Shown piece by piece: positions 1 through 5,942 of a stretch of DNA of 10,847 bases. The stretch lies in the NCBI GenBank assembly GCA_013329565.1, contig DUJZ01000048.1, positions 1 to 10,847 on the forward strand. The letters are read 5' to 3'. The stretch comes from Methanomassiliicoccales archaeon. Its GTDB lineage: Archaea; Thermoplasmatota; Thermoplasmata; Methanomassiliicoccales; UBA472. The notes beneath the pieces were generated by a model. That model ran no database searches. It saw only the letters and a list, made by a program, of their open reading frames with translations, and was not told where the DNA came from. Each line of letters starts with the position of its first letter. Position 1 is the stretch's first letter. Position numbers and translations under genes: made by a program.

Positions 1-284
1 ATCCGATGAGCGATTCCGCACAGATATCTTTGATCTGGGGAGAGAAGGGAGGTGAGGAGATGATGACCGAGGCCCTGATACTGGCCGTCGGATACGCCTT
101 CAACTCCCAGGGGCTGCACCGCCTGTGGACCAGGGTCCCCGCCAAAGAGAAATGTCTCCTCGCTTCCTTCCGCAAGGTGGGCTTCAAGGAAGAAGGCATA
201 CTGCGGGAGGACCATTTCAGTGAGGGAAAGTGGCAGGACTCGGTACTGCTTTCAGTACTATCGGCGGGGGCCAGGCCATGCTGA
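1..284 (+). CDS. GNAT family N-acetyltransferase, 3' part only
   Basis: C-terminal half of a GNAT (RimJ/RimL-like) acetyltransferase; the gene starts before the window, since the frame is open from base 3 and a full GNAT is about 170-180 residues. Visible are the strand before the acetyl-CoA loop (LIWGEK), the following helix (TEALILAVGYAF), the GLHRLWTRV strand, and the end block FRKVGFKEEGILRED that is typical of the family. The loop that normally reads like GKGYGTEA here reads GEEMMTEA, so the glycines that hold the CoA pyrophosphate are gone; activity is doubtful or altered. The stop TGA overlaps the start of the next GNAT gene by seven bases (ATGCTGA), so both are probably translated together. 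Substrate unknown: family members acetylate protein N-termini, amino acids or antibiotics. Confidence 0.8.
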   Translation, partial: PMSDSAQISLIWGEKGGEEMMTEALILAVGYAFNSQGLHRLWTRVPAKEKCLLASFRKVGFKEEGILREDHFSEGKWQDSVLLSVLSAGARPC

Positions 285-820
285 GCGGGGAGAAGGTCGA
301 CCTGGTGGCCGCGGAACGAGCGTACGTTCCGATGTACCTAAAATGGATAAACGACCCGGAGGTGACGCAGTGGCTGAAGGCCGATCCCCCGTTCAGCACC
401 GAGATGGAGCATGGATGGGTGGACCGCCTTCGCCGGGAGGGCAAGATCGCGTTCACCATCCTGACCAAGGACGGCCGGCCGATAGGCAACATCAGCATGG
501 AGGAGGTCGTCTGGAGGTACCGCCGGGTCACCATCGGGATAATGATCGGGGAGAAGGACCATTGGGGCAAGGGCTACGGCAGCGATGCCATCATGACATT
601 GCTTCGCTACATCTTCGAGGAGCTGGGGATGCGAAGGGTGGACCTGATCACCGATTCCGAGAACCACCGGGCGCAGCGCGCGTACAAGAAGTGCGGATTC
701 CAGGTCGAAGGGCTCATGAAGCAGTACCGGACCAAGAACGGACGCGTCATCGACGACGTGATGATGGCGATGCTGGCCAGCGACTGGTTCGCCCTGCATC
801 CCCCCACGGAGAGGGCATAA
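278..820 (+). CDS. GNAT family N-acetyltransferase (RimJ/RimL-like)
   Basis: Complete 180-residue GNAT acetyltransferase. I chose ATG 278 rather than the in-frame GTG at 230, because the protein then begins MLSGEKVDLVAAER, the normal first strand of RimJ/RimL-like enzymes, and the start sits inside the previous gene's stop overlap. The N-terminal block LKWINDPEVTQWL (21-33) is typical. The acetyl-CoA loop is intact at residues 95-102 (HWGKGYGS), followed by a long helix, and SENHRAQRAYKKCGF (127-141) is the conserved C-terminal motif. It therefore contrasts with its degenerate upstream neighbour. Soluble, acceptor substrate unknown. The pair could act as a heterodimer or be a simple tandem duplication; the sequence does not decide. 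Confidence 0.88.
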   Translation: MLSGEKVDLVAAERAYVPMYLKWINDPEVTQWLKADPPFSTEMEHGWVDRLRREGKIAFTILTKDGRPIGNISMEEVVWRYRRVTIGIMIGEKDHWGKGYGSDAIMTLLRYIFEELGMRRVDLITDSENHRAQRAYKKCGFQVEGLMKQYRTKNGRVIDDVMMAMLASDWFALHPPTERA

Positions 821-821
821 G

Positions 822-841
822 GTATTAGTAGCAAAATATCA
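822..841 (+). promoter_or_regulatory. Putative TATA region of the tRNA-Leu gene
   Basis: AT-rich stretch between the GNAT stop and the tRNA, containing TATTAGTA and AAAATATC. It lies about 18-36 bases upstream of the mature tRNA 5' end, the place where an archaeal TBP box is expected. Exact box uncertain. Confidence 0.4.
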
Positions 842-857
842 TTGGCCTTAATCCTAG

Positions 858-941
858 GCAGGGGTAGCCAAGCCTGGCCAACGGCGCTAGATTCAGGGTC
901 TAGTCCTTAGTGGTCCGAGGGTTCAAATCCCTTCCCCTGCA
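858..941 (+). tRNA. tRNA-Leu (anticodon CAG)
   Basis: Acceptor stem GCAGGGG (858-864) pairs with CCCCTGC (934-940), discriminator A at 941, no encoded CCA. The D arm has GCC/GGC pairing around AAGCCTGGCCAAC. The anticodon stem CTAGA (887-891) pairs with TCTAG (899-903); the seven-base loop TTCAGGG carries anticodon CAG at 894-896, reading CUG leucine codons. A long variable arm (904-916) marks it as class II, and the T arm is GAGGG-TTCAAAT-CCCTT (917-933). No intron is visible. U8 is present (865), the position that ThiI enzymes convert to 4-thiouridine. Confidence 0.96.
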
Positions 942-942
942 C

Positions 943-956
943 TTTTCTTCCTTTTT
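943..956 (+). terminator. T-rich terminator after tRNA-Leu
   Basis: Two runs of T (TTTT and TTTTT separated by CTTCC) directly follow the tRNA 3' end. Archaeal RNA polymerase terminates on such U-tracts without needing a hairpin. Confidence 0.55.
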
Positions 957-977
957 ACTGAGCGCTCACCAGTTCTT

Positions 978-1058
978 TCAACCTCGTTCTATCTTGAACA
1001 CCGTCAGGACGGCGAGCGTTAGAACGATCGCGACCGGCAGGAGATACTTCCCGGTCAT
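978..1058 (-). CDS. Possible 26-residue single-pass membrane peptide
   Basis: Short ORF in an otherwise gene-poor gap of about 295 bases between tRNA-Leu and the next operon. It starts at ATG 1056-1058 and is preceded by AAGGAG with a good spacing (AAGGAGAATGACATG). The peptide has the layout of a small membrane protein: short N-terminus MTGKY, one hydrophobic helix (LLPVAIVLTLAVLTVF), then a charged tail KIERG. The frame is open further upstream to 1184, but that extension is charged, unlike a known protein and lacks a ribosome site. No family recognised. Against it: the size, and no convincing TATA box. The rest of 957-1190 shows nothing I can name. Confidence 0.45.
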   Translation of the reverse strand: MTGKYLLPVAIVLTLAVLTVFKIERG

Positions 1059-1192
1059 GTCATTCTCCTTGGCATCTAATCCAATATGGTACCCATGATC
1101 GGACCGTAGAATGTGGTTCTCCGCGACAGTGTGGACGTGGGTTGCTCTAGGGTCGGGGAGCTCGAGGCCGTCCGGTCGCCGCATTTCAAAAC

Positions 1193-1201
1193 ATACAAAT
1201 A
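1193..1201 (+). promoter_or_regulatory. Putative TATA box of the two-gene unit at 1237
   Basis: ATACAAATA lies in a conspicuous AT-rich patch, about 40 bases before the GTG start at 1237. Transcription would begin near 1224, leaving a leader of about a dozen bases that holds the GGTGAT ribosome site at 1227-1232. Confidence 0.4.
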
Positions 1202-1236
1202 CTACATGTATTCATATGGTGATTATGGTGATATAG

Positions 1237-1545
1237 GTGAGAATTACACCATCGAAGTGGGACGCGGAATACGCGTGGCTGAGGAACGAAGAGGGAGTCC
1301 GGGCGATGCTGGCAGATCCGAAGGTCAAGGTACAGAAGGATGCACGCTCCAGGATGATCTGGAAGGCCGGGCGCCCTACCGCCCTGGGCATGGCCTTGCA
1401 GGTGCTGGGAGCGGTCGTGCTGGGAATCCTGGCCGTCGACGGACAACCGCTCACCTTGCTGCCCCTGGCGGTGCTCGTCGGAGGAGAGGTCATTTTTATT
1501 TCCTCCCTGGAGCATAAGGGAGAGCGTTCAGCAGGAGACCATTGA
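1237..1545 (+). CDS. Small membrane protein with two predicted helices, unknown family
   Basis: A 102-residue protein that I do not recognise. The first 45 residues are charged and soluble (MRITPSKWDAEYAWLRNEEG onward), followed by two hydrophobic stretches, about 49-66 (ALGMALQVLGAVVLGILA) and 71-91 (PLTLLPLAVLVGGEVIFISS), and a short charged tail. This suggests a helical hairpin in the membrane with both ends on the same side. The start GTG 1237 is the first possible codon after an in-frame TAG (1234-1236) and is preceded by the perfect SD core GGTGAT at 1227-1232. Its TGA ends one base before the ATG of the ribbon-helix-helix gene, so the two are surely co-transcribed. That pairing suggests a membrane component and a DNA-binding or protein-binding partner, but no role can be assigned. 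Confidence 0.7.
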   Translation: MRITPSKWDAEYAWLRNEEGVRAMLADPKVKVQKDARSRMIWKAGRPTALGMALQVLGAVVLGILAVDGQPLTLLPLAVLVGGEVIFISSLEHKGERSAGDH

Positions 1546-1546
1546 G

Positions 1547-1927
1547 ATGACCAACGTGACCATCAGGGGCATCGACGACCAGACGTACCTCAAGTTCTCG
1601 GCCCAGGCCACCCTGGAGGGCGTGCCCATCGGCGAACTGACCACCCGGGCCATGCAAGCATACCTGGAAAAGGACCAGGGGAAAGTATACCGTATCGGGA
1701 ACATGGAGGACATCGCTATAAACAGGAACGACCTGGAATCGCTGGACGGGGCGGTCGTCCTTCAGGACATCGAGCGCCTGACCCTGATGGACGACCTGGA
1801 CTGGCCCCTGGTCAACGAGCGCATAAGGTCCATCGATAACGTGGAGATCCTGGTATTGCCCAAGGGCATCTCCAAGTTCCAGATGCTGACCAAGGCCAGG
1901 AACGTAGAGGATATCCGAACGGTCTGA
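1547..1927 (+). CDS. Ribbon-helix-helix protein with C-terminal leucine-rich-like repeats
   Basis: A 126-residue protein. Residues 1-42 fit a MetJ/Arc ribbon-helix-helix fold: strand TNVTIRGID, helix 1 DQTYLKFSAQATLEG, turn with V-P-I-G, helix 2 ELTTRAMQAYLEK. Such domains dimerise and bind DNA, often as antitoxins or autorepressors. The rest is unusual: a short pattern recurs four times at about 21-24 residue intervals, NMEDIAI (52), DIERLTL (74), NVEILVL (98) and NVEDIRT (119), as in a small leucine-rich-repeat solenoid. The gene follows the membrane-protein gene by one base, with AGGAG at 1532-1536 as ribosome site. No toxin-like partner is visible. The N-terminal call is fairly secure; the repeat reading is my inference. 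Confidence 0.75.
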   Translation: MTNVTIRGIDDQTYLKFSAQATLEGVPIGELTTRAMQAYLEKDQGKVYRIGNMEDIAINRNDLESLDGAVVLQDIERLTLMDDLDWPLVNERIRSIDNVEILVLPKGISKFQMLTKARNVEDIRTV

Positions 1928-1942
1928 GCTCCCCGACATCGA

Positions 1943-1950
1943 TTAATATC
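1943..1950 (+). promoter_or_regulatory. Putative TATA box of the flavin split-barrel gene
   Basis: TTAATATC is centred about 25 bases before ATG 1971. No Shine-Dalgarno lies in front of that ATG, so transcription probably begins at or next to the start codon and the mRNA is leaderless. Confidence 0.55.
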
Positions 1951-1970
1951 GACCACGGCCATGAACGGGC

Positions 1971-2375
1971 ATGGTCGCGCTCACCCAGGACATGCAGGAG
2001 CTTTTCAAGGGAACGAAGTATTTCGCATTGGCCACCGCCTCCAAGGACGGCGACCCGAACGTGGTGCCGATAGGAATGGCCATTTTGATGGACCCAGAGA
2101 CCATCTGGATCGGGAACCAGTTCTTCCACCAGACCCTTGCCAACGTGAAAGAGAATCCCAGGATATCCCTTTTAGTGTGGACCGCCGGGGTGCCCGGATG
2201 CCTGAAGCTGAAGGGTGACGTCACCGTGGTCGAGAAGGGACCGGACTACGAGAAGATGTACCAGATGGTCAAGGAACGCAAGCCCGCCCTCGAGTGCAAA
2301 GGTCTGCTCATCATGAAGATCGCCAACGTCTTCGATTGCCGCTCCGGAGCGGAAGCCGGGAAGCGCCTGCTCTGA
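1971..2375 (+). CDS. Pyridoxamine 5'-phosphate oxidase family (FMN split barrel) protein
   Basis: A 134-residue protein of the PNPOx-like flavin-binding split-barrel group. Typical features are the opening strands KYFALATASKDGDPNVVPIG, the block DPETIWIGNQFFHQTLANV that lines the FMN phosphate site, KENPRISLLVW, then the strand CLKLKGDVTVVEKG. These small proteins form dimers that bind FMN or F420 and reduce or oxidise small molecules; the length fits stand-alone members rather than the pyridoxine-pathway enzyme, so a role in vitamin B6 synthesis should not be assumed. ATG 1971 is chosen because the TATA-like box is at leaderless distance. It converges on the membrane glycosyltransferase gene with only one base between the stop codons. 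Confidence 0.88.
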   Translation: MVALTQDMQELFKGTKYFALATASKDGDPNVVPIGMAILMDPETIWIGNQFFHQTLANVKENPRISLLVWTAGVPGCLKLKGDVTVVEKGPDYEKMYQMVKERKPALECKGLLIMKIANVFDCRSGAEAGKRLL

Positions 2376-2376
2376 G

Positions 2377-3573
2377 CTACGCTTTATCGGTGAAGGCCGG
2401 CTGCTTGAGAGCCAGACGTACCGCGTCCATGAACATGATGAGGCCGATGAGCGCTAGGAAGAAACCCAGCAGCCAGCTGCCGTAGAACTCCACCGCCGGC
2501 GCTTCCGTCTCGCCCTGGGCCAACATGGTGGCCAGTATCATCGGCGCGAAGGCGAAGACCGTCCTGGCCCAGATCCGCTTGTCCTGTACCGCCCAGACCG
2601 ATAGCAGCGCGACCAGCATGATCCAGTATCCGCCGTGCACCTTGGGATAGAAGATGAAGAACACCATGAGCATCAGGGTGACGCTCTGCCACATTGGCAT
2701 CTTCTTGTGGTACGGGTAGAGGTAGGCGAAGGCCATGGCCCCGCCAAGAATGGCTAGCTGAACGATGCTTGGCAGGTTCCATCCGCCCATGTACAGGAAG
2801 TGCCATATGGAATGCCCGCCGGTCGGACGCCCCTCCTCTCCCAGGAAATAGAAGTTCAGGAAGAAGGAGAAGTCGTCCCAGCACATGACCACGAAGGGAA
2901 GGGCGATCAATCCTGTGGCAAGCCCGAGGAAGAGGACGGACGTGATACGTCCCTTCCAGTCGCGCTGCTGCAGGAAGTGCACCGGGAAAAGGAGTATGGG
3001 AAACATCTTGGTCCAGATACCGACGCCGATGGCGGCGGAGGCGGAGTTTTGGCGCTTCAGGAGCATGAGCACCACGGCCAGCATGAAGATGAAGGCCACT
3101 ATCGACTCGTCCTCCCCGGTTCCTGATTCCACTATGGTGTACGGCGATAGCAGAACGATCATGCCGGCGAGATAGGCCTTGTTCTCGTCCAGGTGGCGCA
3201 ATCCGAGGTACAGCATCGCCGACAGCAGGAAGGCGAACAACGAGAAATAAGCGCTCCACACCCAGTCGTGGTCCGCCCCTCCCAGTAGCTGAGCGGGAAC
3301 CAGGAGATAGTTGATTATCGGCGGGGTCTCGGTGTGCACGTCGCGGTACAGAAGGCCGCCGTCCAGGATGGTCTGCGTTCTCGCTCGATACACGTCCATG
3401 TCCGGATGCGACAGGTCCGGATCGATGGCCGACATGAGGAAGGCGTTGTCGACGACGATCATCGAACCGTAGACCAGCAGGGCGATCGCCGCGTAGAGGA
3501 GGAGCTTGCGCCCCGGAGACAAGGTGCCAACCCTGGCCAAAAGCCCTTCCCAACGCTTCGCTATGCTGAACAT
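2377..3573 (-). CDS. GT-C fold membrane glycosyltransferase (GT87/DUF2029-like)
   Basis: A 398-residue multi-pass membrane protein with about ten hydrophobic helices. After the first helix (24-42) comes a long outer loop with acidic residues, PDLSHPDMDVYRARTQTILD (52-71), then GLLYRDVHTETPPIINYLL, the layout of GT-C glycosyltransferases that use polyprenyl-phosphate sugars outside the cell; the DMD at 58-60 is the likely catalytic or metal-binding acidic motif. The middle motif TGEDESIVAFIFMLA and IWTKMFPILLFP also fit the GT87/DUF2029 mannosyltransferase group. It is the last gene of the three-gene operon, nine bases after the GT2 stop, and probably uses the lipid-linked sugar made by that enzyme. 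The ribosome site is weak (GGGAACGGGA). Acceptor (protein, glycolipid or archaellum glycan) unknown. Confidence 0.82.
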   Translation of the reverse strand: MFSIAKRWEGLLARVGTLSPGRKLLLYAAIALLVYGSMIVVDNAFLMSAIDPDLSHPDMDVYRARTQTILDGGLLYRDVHTETPPIINYLLVPAQLLGGADHDWVWSAYFSLFAFLLSAMLYLGLRHLDENKAYLAGMIVLLSPYTIVESGTGEDESIVAFIFMLAVVLMLLKRQNSASAAIGVGIWTKMFPILLFPVHFLQQRDWKGRITSVLFLGLATGLIALPFVVMCWDDFSFFLNFYFLGEEGRPTGGHSIWHFLYMGGWNLPSIVQLAILGGAMAFAYLYPYHKKMPMWQSVTLMLMVFFIFYPKVHGGYWIMLVALLSVWAVQDKRIWARTVFAFAPMILATMLAQGETEAPAVEFYGSWLLGFFLALIGLIMFMDAVRLALKQPAFTDKA

Positions 3574-3582
3574 TCCCGTTCC

Positions 3583-4305
3583 CTAACCTTTCTGGCGGAG
3601 GGCGACGATCTCCTCCCTGTGGTCCTTCTTGAACTTGGAGAAGTCGCGGAGGGTGATGAAGGGGACGGTGTAGAACTTGATGTAGGACTTGCCTGAAGGA
3701 CGATCGTAATGGACGATCGGCACCTCGGCGATCTTCATGCCCTTTAGTGCGGCCAAAGGCAGAATGAAACGGTGCAGTCCCTGGTAGCCTTCGGGATCGA
3801 AGCCCATGGCCACCGCCTTCTCCCGGCGGAACGCCTTGAAACCGCTGTTCTGGTCCTTTATCTGTAATTTGAACTTGCGGCGGATTATGAAGCGGTTGTA
3901 CGTCTTGGAGATGAAACGCCGTATGAACGTATCGGTGCGCTCTCGTCTCCAGCCGGTGACCACGTCGAACCCCTCGTCCATCTTTGAAAGGAAGAGCGGG
4001 ATCTGCTTTGGCTCGTACTGCCGGTCGGCGTCCATGATTATCACGACATCGCCCTTGGCCTGCTGGAAGCCGGTGCGGATGGCGTACGAACGACCAAGGT
4101 TCTTCTCATGATGGACCGCCCGGACATTGGAACGGTCCTTGGCCAGTTGGTCGCATATCTCGCCGGAGCGGTCGGTGCTGCCATCGTCGATGAGGAGGAC
4201 CTCCCCGTCTATGTTCCGGTCAGCGTAAACCGCCAGGATGTCCTCGGTGAGCGGTCCCACGTTCCCTTCCTCGTTCTTGAGCATCAAGACGGTGGTGCAC
4301 TTCAG
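3583..4305 (-). CDS. Family 2 glycosyltransferase, polyprenyl-phosphate sugar synthase-like
   Basis: A cytoplasmic-face GT-A enzyme of about 240 residues, similar to dolichyl-phosphate mannose/glucose synthases. Numbering from CTG 4305: first strand with NEEGNVGPL (11-19), VLLIDDGSTDRS (36-47) binding the nucleotide, GRSYAIRTGF, the metal-binding DAD in IIMDADRQYEP (89-99), DQNSGFKAFRR (151-161), and the tail EVPIVHYDRPSGKSYIK. There is no C-terminal membrane helix; membrane work is left to its neighbours. The start is a puzzle: the first usual codon (TTG 4285-4287, then ATG) would cut into the first strand. The in-frame CTG at 4303-4305 overlaps the previous TGA as CTGA and follows AGAGGGG, restoring an N-terminus reading MKCTTVLMLKNEE. 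Function strongly supported, start uncertain. Confidence 0.9.
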   Translation of the reverse strand: MKCTTVLMLKNEEGNVGPLTEDILAVYADRNIDGEVLLIDDGSTDRSGEICDQLAKDRSNVRAVHHEKNLGRSYAIRTGFQQAKGDVVIIMDADRQYEPKQIPLFLSKMDEGFDVVTGWRRERTDTFIRRFISKTYNRFIIRRKFKLQIKDQNSGFKAFRREKAVAMGFDPEGYQGLHRFILPLAALKGMKIAEVPIVHYDRPSGKSYIKFYTVPFITLRDFSKFKKDHREEIVALRQKG

Positions 4306-5321
4306 TTGAATCCCCTCTGGTTTTTGTCGGCCTCCTTGCTGGAGGAGGGCCTAACGTGCTGGTCTATGAACATGGTCAGCAGGCTGACCGGCACGGACAG
4401 CCAGATAGAGGTTATCGCACTTAAAAGTCCTGCGGTAGCCGCCACGTGCGGATCGAGCCCGCTGGCGGTGAACACCGCTGAGGACATCAGAACGTTGCCG
4501 CTTCCGGCGGTGAGCACCACCTGGCTCAGGGATGCCAGGCTGGCGGAGGCGATGACCGCCACTATCGAAACGTCCACGCCCAGGGCCTCGATGATGAGGT
4601 ACAGCCGGACGATCTCATTGGCCCATATGACCGCGGTGAGCACCGCCGGCCAGACCAATTTCTTCCAGTTGCCCTTGAAGCTCAATGCCTCGTTGAAGGA
4701 GACAACGGTGTCCATCAGCCTTGCGGACAGCTTGGCGCCCTTTTCTCCCTTGACCACCTTGGAGGCCATACGGGCGCCCCAGCCGCCCATCCTCATTAAT
4801 AGCTTGGGACTTGCCAGTACGTAGATGAACAGAAGATTGGCCACGACCATAAGAGCTACCAGGAGCATGAGGTACCCTCGGAACTCCTCGACGATGTGCG
4901 CCAGCAGCAGGAACAGGCTGGTGACCGTAAGGATGGTCAGGAAGGCGAAGTCCATTATTCTCTCGGTCACCACGGAGGCCAGTCCCTTTCCGACGGCCAC
5001 TCCCTTGCGGGTGTTCATCTCGATGATGCGGGACCCTTCGCCGACCACGCGCCCGGGTATGAGGTTGTTGATCGCCTGGGAAAGAGAGAAGGCGGCGAAT
5101 ACGCTTCGGAAAGATATCTCGTACCCGGCATGCCTCATCAGTACGCCCCAGCGATAGGCCTTGAACACCAGGTTCACCAGGTACAGCACCACGACCAGGT
5201 AGATCAGTTCATATCTGATGCCCTTGAGAGCGAGCCAGACCTCCTCCGGGTTGGAGGCTAGCACTACCAGTACGATGAGGGCTATGGAAATGCCCAGCCT
5301 TATCTTGGTGCCAAGGCTCAA
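4302..5321 (-). CDS. Flippase-like / LPG synthase transmembrane domain protein (UPF0104, PF03706)
   Basis: A 339-residue membrane protein with about eight helices. It carries the family signature NNLIPGRVVGEGSR (85-98) followed by GLASVVTERIMDF (113-125), where the GE-R and ER-D residues are conserved. The domain is found in lysylphosphatidylglycerol synthases and, in haloarchaea, fused behind the GT2 domain of AglD, which charges dolichyl phosphate; here it is a separate gene in front of the GT2 gene. A role in presenting or flipping the lipid-linked sugar is inferred, not shown. The start is TTG 5319-5321; no ATG or GTG is in frame upstream. It is the first gene of the operon, with a TATA-like box about 95 bases upstream. 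The hydrophilic tail ends at a TGA overlapping the next gene's likely CTG. Confidence 0.85.
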   Translation of the reverse strand: MSLGTKIRLGISIALIVLVVLASNPEEVWLALKGIRYELIYLVVVLYLVNLVFKAYRWGVLMRHAGYEISFRSVFAAFSLSQAINNLIPGRVVGEGSRIIEMNTRKGVAVGKGLASVVTERIMDFAFLTILTVTSLFLLLAHIVEEFRGYLMLLVALMVVANLLFIYVLASPKLLMRMGGWGARMASKVVKGEKGAKLSARLMDTVVSFNEALSFKGNWKKLVWPAVLTAVIWANEIVRLYLIIEALGVDVSIVAVIASASLASLSQVVLTAGSGNVLMSSAVFTASGLDPHVAATAGLLSAITSIWLSVPVSLLTMFIDQHVRPSSSKEADKNQRGFN

Positions 5322-5411
5322 TCTTCCCGTGGTCCATCCCCTTCCCCGACCAGAACGGACCTTTCAGTCTCCGCGACGATCGGACCCGTTGGCTGGTTGA
5401 TGACGAGGATT

Positions 5412-5423
5412 GCCTTATTTGAA
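5412..5423 (-). promoter_or_regulatory. Putative TATA box of the glycosyltransferase operon
   Basis: Minus-strand TTTCAAATAAGG, almost the same as the TTTAAATAAGG before L15e. Transcription would start near 5392, giving a leader of about 70 bases before the TTG start. The same AT-rich patch may serve the flavodoxin gene on the other strand. Confidence 0.5.
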
Positions 5424-5502
5424 ATTTTGGTAAGCCCTAGAACCTTGATCGACGGGGACAGCAAATGATGTAAGCGCGGGGGTGCATCACCTGAGAGATA
5501 GC

Positions 5503-5940
5503 ATGCGCATACTGGTCATATACGATACCGTTTCCGGGAACACGGAGAGGATCGCCCAGCGGATCGCCGAGGGACTGGGCGCGTCCGGCCACCAGGTCTC
5601 CTGCCGTAGGCAATCCGTTTCTGGGGAGGAGGACTTCATGGGCGTTCCGCTCTGGGTGATCGGCTCGCCGACCCATTGGGGTCGCGTTCCCTTTCGTTTC
5701 AACACCCTTCTGCGCAACGCGCTGAAGGACGCGGGGAGCGATCATGCTTTTCTCGCCTTCGATACTCGTTACGAGAAGGTGCATTCGGGCGCCGCCGACC
5801 GGGTGCACCAGCTCATGGTCAGGGAGGGACTTCGGCCTTTGATGTCCCCACAACCATTCATCGTGGAGGGAAACCAGCTGCGTCAGGGCGAGGAGGAGAA
5901 GGCCGTGGAGCTGGGCCGCACGATCGCATCCCTGCTCTAA
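5503..5940 (+). CDS. Flavodoxin domain protein
   Basis: A 145-residue flavodoxin-fold protein. The FMN phosphate loop is DTVSGNTERIA (8-18) at the end of the first strand (MRILVIY), the second FMN loop is GSPTHWGRVP (54-63), and the third is around FDTRYEKV (86-93). The length matches a single-domain short-chain flavodoxin, so it likely carries electrons or acts as a small NAD(P)H:quinone-type flavoprotein in the cytoplasm. I chose ATG 5503 over the in-frame GTG 5482, since the first strand of the fold then begins right at the start; no good ribosome site decides the matter. It converges on the MFS gene with only two bases between the stop codons. Partner proteins are not in the window. Confidence 0.88.
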   Translation: MRILVIYDTVSGNTERIAQRIAEGLGASGHQVSCRRQSVSGEEDFMGVPLWVIGSPTHWGRVPFRFNTLLRNALKDAGSDHAFLAFDTRYEKVHSGAADRVHQLMVREGLRPLMSPQPFIVEGNQLRQGEEEKAVELGRTIASLL

Positions 5941-5942
5941 TG

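Noticed and set aside
230-277. Upstream GTG start for the second GNAT gene
   Set aside because: The 16 added residues do not belong to the family, and the ATG at 278 gives the normal N-terminus and a typical stop/start overlap.
3334-3696. Plus-strand frames across the glycosyltransferase operon
   Set aside because: They are antisense shadows with no recognisable family, and the minus-strand proteins are well supported.
5481-5491. GGTGCATCACC inverted repeat near the flavodoxin start
   Set aside because: Only four base pairs with a three-base loop; too short to call an operator without comparison.
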